From assembly GCA_050084985.1 (NCBI GenBank), contig JBITNC010000001.1:127968001-128032000 (forward strand): a stretch of 64,000 nucleotides of DNA, written 5' to 3'. Numbering within the stretch: the first letter of the stretch is position 1; the number at the start of each line of letters is the position of its first letter. Both the position numbers and the translations under genes were made by a program. Source of the stretch: Nageia nagi (lineage: Eukaryota; Pinophyta). Below, in pieces: positions 57,412 through 64,000 of this stretch. The notes beneath the pieces are model-generated. The model had not been told where the DNA came from and made no database searches. It saw only the letters and a list, made by a program, of their open reading frames with translations.

Positions 57412-57893
57412 CAATATTGGGATAGAGCGTAGAAGAGAGAAGAGAGAGAGTAAGAGAGAGTTCTCCTCCATAGAGATACAAGTGGAGATGACAACTTTTA
57501 CATATTTTGAGAATCTTTTTGAGAACTAATATGAGACTCACTACATTACCATTTGACAAAAATGGTTTACAATATAATCATTAACCACAACTGGTTTCAC
57601 TGTACATAGTAGTCGATCAACTTTAAGCTGACATGTGAGTCTCCATGAGCTTGCTTTCACAAGGTGAGTAACCTGCATTTCTAAAGAAGATCCTGCATGC
57701 TACAAGCAAATCATGAACAAAATCAGTTAGATGCATCATATATTCAAATAAGAGAATCAAATAATGCCATCTTATAAATAACTGATCAATGGTGCACTAT
57801 AAGCCATCACGGAGATGCCAAGCCATTACTCATAGTCACCTGTTGTATATAGACATGTGTTGATTTTAAAAATAGAGCATAAAATTGTACAAC

Positions 57894-58290
57894 GAGTTTC
57901 TCATGCAGAGCAAAATCACCACGGAGGTATAGAATGTACAAGTTCGTCACGCAGAGCGAACTTACCACGGAGGTATATTAAATTATATGTTCAAAAATTG
58001 TACAACGAGTTTCTCACGCAGAGCAAACTCACCACGGAGGTATAGAGCATAAAAATTGTACAACGAGTTTCTCACGCAGAGCAAACTCACCACGGAGGTA
58101 TAGAATGTACAACAAGTTCGTCACGCAGAGCGAACTTACCACGGAGGTATATTAATTATATGCTCAAAATTTGTACAATAAGTTTCTCACGCAGAGCAAA
58201 CTTACCACTGAGGTATAAAATAATCAACACTCTATAACAATAATTGTACAACAAGTTTGTCACGCAGAGCAAACTTACCACGGAGGTCTA
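57894..58290 (-). repeat. Seven tandem hairpin repeats in the 3' untranslated region
   Basis: Units of about 45-75 bases. Stems on the plus strand: GAGTTT/AAACTC at 58007-58030 and 58065-58088 (a third copy at 57894-57917 has a broken arm AAAATC), AAGTTCG/CGAACTT at 57940-57963 and 58114-58137, AAGTTT/AAACTT at 58180-58203, AAGTTTG/CAAACTT at 58253-58276. The loop core is CACGCAGAG and each unit is followed by CCACGGAGGTATA. Two stem positions change on both sides together between units, so pairing is preserved. Located between the pol stop and the polypurine tract. Confidence 0.85.
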
Positions 58291-58347
58291 GAATGTACAA
58301 TCAAAAAAAGGCCTCTTAGAGGTGAAGTTGTCATCACTAACAAAAGT

Positions 58348-61300
58348 TTAAACTTCACTCCCCCTTGAGGGCAACTTCACCAACCCTAGAGAATCCCTAA
58401 GCTTGCAGAACTGAGCTTCAGGAAGGGGCTTGGTGAACAAATCAGCGGAGTTGTCAGTAGATGGACAATACTGCAAGTGTATGATGTCATCTAGAACCTT
58501 CTCCCTGATAAAATGAGCTTGGATTTCTACATGTTTGGTTCGCTGATGGAACACAGGATTCTTAGCCAAAGAGATAGCCGATTGATTATCTGACGAAATA
58601 AGAGATGGGCCATTTTGCTTATACCCAATTTCGTTCAGAAGATGTCTTAGCCAAATAGCTTCTTGGGTGGCAACAGACATGGCTCGATATTCGGCTTCGG
58701 TGGTAGATAGAGTCACAGTAGGTTGCTTCTTGGAAGCCCAAGAGATAGCACCGGAACCAATGCTAAACACATAGGAAGAGGTTGATTTTCTGTCATCTCT
58801 ATCTACCCCATAATCAGAATCTGAGAACCCTGAGAGAACAATCGAGGGCACTTTGGAATACTTAAGAGCAAGATCCTTTGTCCCTGCGACATACCTCAAG
58901 ATTTGCTTAACAGCATTAAGGTGTTCAACATATGGTTTTTGCATGAATCGTGCCATGAGATTCACTGCAAAGGCAATATCAGGACGAGAGATAGTCAGAT
59001 ACAGAAGACTACCAATCAATTGTCTATAAGCTGTAGCATCAGCCAACTAAGAATCTGAGCTCAGTGATACAACAATTCTAGGAGAAACAGGTATTGCAGC
59101 ATATTTGCACTCTTCCATTCCAAACTTGTGCAAGATGTCTGATATATACTTAGATTGACTAAGATAAGTACAATCTTTGTGTTGGTATACTTGCATCCCA
59201 AGATAGTAATGCAATAGACCTAGATCAGTCATTTCAAATGTTGCCTTGAGTTTGGAGATGCACTCTTGGATGATTTCAATATTATTGCCTGTTATGAGAA
59301 GATCATCCACATAAAGGAGTATTATGACCACGTCTTTTCCTTGATTGAGTACATATAGATCTGAATCTGAGAAGCACTTGGAAAAACCAATATCTGCAAA
59401 GAATCCTGAAATTTTCTTGTACCATGCTCTAGGTGCTTGCTTAAGTCCATACAAAGACTTCTTTAGTTTGCACACAAGAGTCTCTTTTCCTTCTGGAATA
59501 AATCCTTCTGGTTGATTCATGTAGATTTCAACATCCAAGTCACCATTGAGAAATGCACTTTTGACATCAAGTTGAAAAGCTTTCCATCCTTGAGCTGCAG
59601 AAAGAGCAAGAATTATTCTGACAGTAGGCATCTTGGCTACAGGAGCAAAGGTTTCCTCATAATCAATACCATATTTCTGAGCGAATCCTTTGGCTACTAA
59701 CCTTGCCTTGTATTTTTCAATGTTTCCATCAGAATGGTACTTGACCTTGTATATCCATTTATTGCCAATCACATTTTTCTCATTGGGATAAGGAACCAAA
59801 TCCCAAGTTTCATTTTTCATGAGAGCCTCATACTCAACTTTCATAGCTTCCATCCAACACTCTTGCTTGGAAGCTTCTTTGAAGGTTGATGGCTCATGCA
59901 TATTATCAAATTTGGCAAATAAGGATTTATTCAAGGTCATACTTCTTGTAATTCTCTGTGCCAGAGAATTTTGCTCTTGTGTTGACTTCTCTACATGCTC
60001 ATCCAACCAGTTAGGTGCAGGCGAAGAATCATCTGTATCAGACATTTCAGCATGAGAGGTCGTATCCTCAGAAAGTTCATTGAACTTAACATCCCTAGAC
60101 ACAAAGACTATTTTATGGGATGAAGAGTAGAGCCTGTAACCTCTATGCTGATTATCATACCCCACAAAGATGCATTTTTCTGATCGTTTATCGAGCTTCT
60201 TTCTTTTCTCTGAGGTAATGAAGGCAAATGCATCACAACCGAAGATTCTGAAGTGTGAGGGGTTAGGTTTCTTTCCTGTCCATGCTTCATATGGAGTTTT
60301 ACCTTCAACTACCTTAGTAGGACACCTATTTAGGGTGTGAATAGCAGTGTGAACAGCTTCGCCTCATAAGAAACTAGGAAGGTTACCCAACATGCATCTT
60401 GCCATTTCCATAATGGTGCGATTCTTCCTTTCAGCAACTCCATTTTGCTGAGGGGTGTAAGGGATTGTGAATTGTCGCTTAATCTCGTGTTTAACACAAA
60501 AGTTGTTAAACTCATTGCTATTATATTCACCCCCATTGTCCGATCTCAGCATTTTGATCTTAAAATCAGTTTGATTTTCAACAAGTGCCTTGAAGTCTTG
60601 AAACCTGTCAAAAGTTTGATCCTTGTGCTCAAGTAGATAACCAAATGTCATCCTACTGAAGTCATCAATGAAGGTCAGAACATAAGAAGCTCCACCTAGT
60701 GACTTAGTCTGAAAAGGACCGATCAAATCTGAATGCACAAGCTGAAGAGGACAAGTAGCCCGAGTTGCCTTATCTTTTTCAAACTTTTACCTATGCATCT
60801 TTCCTAGAATGCACCTTTCACAAAGACCAACTGTGGGTGAAATATTAGGTAAACCTTCCACAAGTTCTTGAGTTTTCATAGCTTGAATACTCTTGTGGTT
60901 AAGGTGTCCTAATCGTTGATGCCAAAGATTACCTTTTGAACAAACATTTGTAGCAAGACAAATCTTTGAAGGTACTTGATCCACAATATAAAGGTCATTC
61001 TTTACTGATCCTTTCATCAAAGTGGCAAGTCCTTTCTTAACACACCAAGAGTGTGAGGTAAACTCAAATGAGCATCCTTTCCTTGTAATTTGAATCACGG
61101 AGATGAGATTCATCCTTAGTTTAGGCACATAAAAGACATTGTCAAGAGTCTTTCCATGAATCTTCACACTCCCTATTCCGTGAACATCAAGGACTGTATT
61201 ATCACCTATCACAACTGCATCCTTTTTGTACTTATGAAAATTTTCAAACTTATCCTTTTCATAACACATGTGATTAGTGCATCCTGTATCAACAATCCAA

Positions 61301-62274
61301 TCATTTGAAATAGTTTGAGTCATTGAGTAGTAGGCAACAGAAGCAGCATGCTTGTTCTTCTTTTTATTATTGAAATTTCTCACATTTGCATTTCCCTTTC
61401 CTTTTTGAGCAAATTTCTTTTTGCGACAATCATACTCTTTGTGCCCAAAGATGCCACAGAAGTTACAATTCCCATCAAACTTTTCTTGAGGTGTTGGATT
61501 GCTTGATCCTGCTTTATCATTCCTGTGCCTGTAGTTGCCATGATTGTTGTTGTTGTTGCCCTTTTTGTCATACTTCCTGAAGGTAGATGAGGACATGTTG
61601 TTTTTGAATTTGTAATGTTTGAACTTTTTCTTGAAAGGAGTTTTGGTTGCTCCTAGAGCAATGCTATGGTCCTTTGGAGAAAGGTTCAACATTTTCTTGT
61701 TCAAAGTTTCCTCATGCTTTAGAAGAAGTCTTGAAAGGTTATCAAGTGAGATGACATCTTCTTCATCATCGAGCCTTGTTTCCATAACTGTGACAAAGTT
61801 GCTAAACTTTGAAGTAAGGCTTTGTAGAATGATGAAGACCATGAACTCATCATTGATCCAGTTGCATCCACAACCAACCAGTTGTGTCCTGAGGTCAATG
61901 ATTTTGTTTAAGTAGATGGAGGCACTTTCATCTTCACTTTGTCGATACTACAACAACTTTTGTAGAATGGTAAACCTCCTTGAAAATTTGGACCCAAGGT
62001 AGATTTTCTTTAACCTATCCCAAGCTTCCTTTGCTGAAGTTGATGAAGAAATCATGAGAAGGACATCATCTGAAACTGCACGGTATATCATAGAAGTTGC
62101 TAACTCATTCTTTGAGTTGTATACTTCAAGAGCCTTCTCATCGGTAGGAGCAACCGCATCTTCACTAACTGTCTGCCATAGCTTTCTTGCTTGTAACTCG
62201 GCTTTCATACGTGGTTCCCATATTCCAAAGTTGGAACCATCGAGTATGTGCTTGGGAACGAAGGTTTCAACCAT
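58348..62274 (-). pseudogene. Copia gag-pol polyprotein, one frame of 1308 codons with four premature stops
   Basis: The ATG at 62274-62272 follows a splice-acceptor-like TTTGTAG; the terminal TGA follows GSEV. The whole span is one frame. Gag is residues 1 to about 260; zinc knuckle CNFCGIFGHKEYDC at about 270-283; protease DTGCT with Asp about 329; GAG-pre-integrase about 455-495; integrase with D516, D579 and E615 (D-D-35-E spacing); RT about 820-1060 with intact YVDD at 988-991; RNase H with STTEAEY and ADLFTKPLP, about 1077-1300. In-frame stops: TAG at 61950-61948 (codon 109), TAA at 60789-60787 (496), TGA at 60366-60364 (637), TAG at 59049-59047 (1076). Judged against the other copy, all four are single transitions. 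No frameshift was found. Confidence 0.92.
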
Positions 62275-62276
62275 TG

Positions 62277-62734
62277 CTACAAAAAACAATAAATATGCAA
62301 TAAGAATGTAAACTTTTACAATTTTTCCATCTATACATATAAAACAACTAATAAGCAAACATGTCCCACATGTGTAACCTCATTAACCACGATCCATAAA
62401 AGGATAAAGTTGGGGTTGTTTTCTTGTATAGAATTAGGCCTTCACCTGGATGCCCGCAAGGTGGAGCCCAGGTACTACCAGTCCTCAACCAGTTCACCTT
62501 GGTCAGTGATATACTCTCACAAGGAGAAGTACTTACTATTTTCCAAGGATCCGACGTATCTTGGACCGGCCATTTTAATTATCTTGATTAAGGGTTTCAG
62601 TTTTCCTCCTAGGTTATCAGGATAATCCCTGAATGGACGTGCGGACATGTGGTATCACTACACACATGCCTGTCCACCTAATAGAGTTATGTCCAATCCA
62701 ACAGAGGTCTTAGGGGCAATTAAGATGGACTTAC
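62277..62734 (-). other. Conserved leader block; candidate short intron upstream of gag
   Basis: Minus-strand GTGGTG|GTAAGTCC at 62735/62734 and TTTTTTGTAG|CAATGG at 62277/62276, the same boundaries as 9189 and 8741 in the nested copy. The interior aligns well between the copies, including TCAGGGATTATCCTGATAACC and the GGTGGATAGGCATGTG-type words. There is no conserved ORF. Splicing itself is inferred. Confidence 0.45.
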
Positions 62735-62739
62735 CACCA

Positions 62740-63690
62740 CTCGGTTCTTCAGACTAAAAGGGCTCCAGTCTGCCCTGTCCTCACCTCATGGCTCCCCAAA
62801 CAAGTCATGTTGTGGAAAATACGTGCGGATGTATTCATTTTAGGGGTTACTTTTCACATTTTTGCGTATTGCAAGTATAAGCAAATGTGCAAAAAATATA
62901 AAGTAAGGTGAAAAAAATCTCCATCCACACAAACTTGAAACCTTAAGAAGGCCAAAAAATTGAGTCCAATGGGTTTTGTTCTAACCCCTAAAGGACGTTT
63001 ACATTGTTCATATTTTTCTCACTTTATTCAAGCACTTAATGAATTAAAAAAGAACTAAGTCCTACTTAGTATTTAATTCATAACATGCATTGTATCATGA
63101 CTTAAAAATTTAAGTAAGCATGCATCATGCATTAAAAATTTAAGTCCTAAGCATATTTATAACATGCATTCTATCATGACTTAAAATTTTAAGTAAGCAT
63201 ACATCATGCTTTAAAAATTTAAGTCCTAAGCATACTTATAACATGCATTCTATCATGTCTTAAAATTTAAGTAAGCATGCATCATGCATTAAAAATTTAA
63301 GTCCTAAGCATGTTTTAGTCTTCAAATAAGATACATGCATCTAGATAAAATTTAAGTAAAAAATTTAAGTAAAAAATTTATACCAAGGCCCCCCCTTTGT
63401 TACTTAAAGTTTTATCCCTAGAGAACCAACTTGTATGCTAAGACTTGTCTTATAAGTGAGGTATTTTAAGTAAAAAATTCCCATACCCCAATTTTTAAAT
63501 GCTTTGGAAGGCTTTGTCTACCTTATGAACTAAAAAAATGCCTAAGTCAATAATCATTAAATGCTTAGTAGGTGTAAAATATGACCCCCCCTTGTTCTGT
63601 CCACAAAAAAGACACGTTGCTTTTTGGAAGTGAAAATATGTAGGTGGTCAAAAAACAAAACTAAGGCATTTAAGGTGACTTGGAAGACTT
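62740..63690 (-). other. AT-rich leader section of the right-hand element
   Basis: Contains TAAGT/ACTTA-rich sequence and the 79-bp repeats described separately. Aligns loosely with 9190-9990 of the nested element. No gene recognised. Confidence 0.45.
63081..63315. repeat. Three 79-bp tandem repeats in the leader
   Basis: Units start TAACATGCAT at 63081, 63160 and 63239, an exact 79-bp step, each with ATCATGACTTAAAA, AAGTAAGCAT and AAATTTAAGTCCTAAGCAT. The nested element has only about one such unit at 9510-9605, so this is a local expansion. Confidence 0.8.
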
Positions 63691-64000
63691 GCAAGGTGTT
63701 GGGAGCCATCAACCTTGACCAGGGAAGGAGGATGACGATATGGAGGCTTAGAAGACATCCAAGGGAGGTGTTGGGAAGGAAGAGGAAGGAGAGTGCATGT
63801 AGAGGACGGGTGATAATGTGCACAGGCTGATAAATCTCTCTAGCCTGGTCAGGAAAGCCAGTGGGTGCATAGCCAGCAGCTGCTCAGATGCTGTGGATGC
63901 TGCTCGTATGAAGCAAAAAAGGGGCATTGGCAGGCGGGTAAAGGTGCACGTTGCAGAGTGGCACAAGCTAGGAAACTGCCATGAAAAATGGCACCACTGA
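63691..64000. other. GC-rich segment of unknown origin at the variable leader position
   Basis: It is distinctly richer in G and C than its surroundings, and different in sequence from the GC-rich/PPR segment at the matching place in the nested element. A plus-strand frame is open from 63818 to the window edge and a minus-strand one from 63966 to 63748; I recognise neither. It may be another acquired host sequence, cut off by the window end. Confidence 0.35.

Larger units (their letters stand above)
56891..64000 (-). mobile_element. Minus-strand Ty1/copia element, nearly intact coding frame, running past the right edge
   Basis: Same family as 3546-12148. The window shows 3' LTR (56891-57398), polypurine tract, hairpin array, gag-pol (62274 down to 58348) and about 1.7 kb of leader. 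Scaled to the other copy, the 5' LTR should begin about 1 kb beyond the window. It inserted into the endonuclease part of a plus-strand LINE; the five bases at the left junction are TGAAT. Confidence 0.92.

Overview
The window looks like a gene-poor, AT-rich, repeat-packed stretch of a large plant nuclear genome. The evidence is Ty1/copia elements primed by initiator Met-tRNA, a Tat-type Ty3/gypsy element, L1-like LINEs, a hAT transposon and a pentatricopeptide-repeat (PPR) fragment of plant S-motif style. The density of old nested elements would suit a gymnosperm or another large-genome plant, but the species cannot be fixed from the sequence. I see no intact host gene. All translations and alignments were done by eye.

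Layout. (1) 1-984: truncated plus-strand copia pol fragment. (2) 992-17471: old plus-strand copia element, split by a younger minus-strand relative at 3546-12148 that has matching 483-bp LTRs and the 5-bp target duplication AAATG. The leader of the younger element carries a PPR-gene fragment. (3) 17472-18799: mostly unrecognised, with a possible LINE 3' remnant. (4) 18800-19001 plus 27585-27766: two halves of one copia RT fragment, split by an 8.6-kb hAT transposon (19002-27576) with 8-bp target duplications. The hAT carries a decayed DUF4371/hAT transposase on the minus strand and an unrelated plant-mobile-domain-like ORF on the plus strand. (5) 27767-42390: a second, short-LTR minus-strand copia element, split inside its integrase by a 10-kb Tat-type Ty3/gypsy element (30547-40541, target duplication AGTAT). 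That element keeps gag and a long antisense ORF but shows no pol. (6) 44040-44830: palindromic foldback structure around a minisatellite. (7) 45250-46890: unrecognised, protein-like minus-strand region. (8) 46930-52060: minus-strand LINE with ORF1 and ORF2. (9) 52061-55850: nothing recognised apart from a diverged duplication. (10) 55850-56890: plus-strand LINE, cut in its endonuclease domain by a minus-strand copia element running from 56891 past the right edge. The polyprotein of that last element is one reading frame of 1308 codons broken by only four stops.

The minus-strand copia family and its plus-strand relative share an unusual plan: LTR, primer site, a conserved splice-donor-like site, a long leader with a GC-rich segment that differs in every copy, a conserved leader block ending in a splice-acceptor-like site just before the gag ATG, gag-pol in one frame, then an array of short hairpin repeats before the polypurine tract. 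The most novel-looking points are the PPR cargo, the possible leader intron, the hairpin array whose stems co-vary, and the hAT with an extra ORF.
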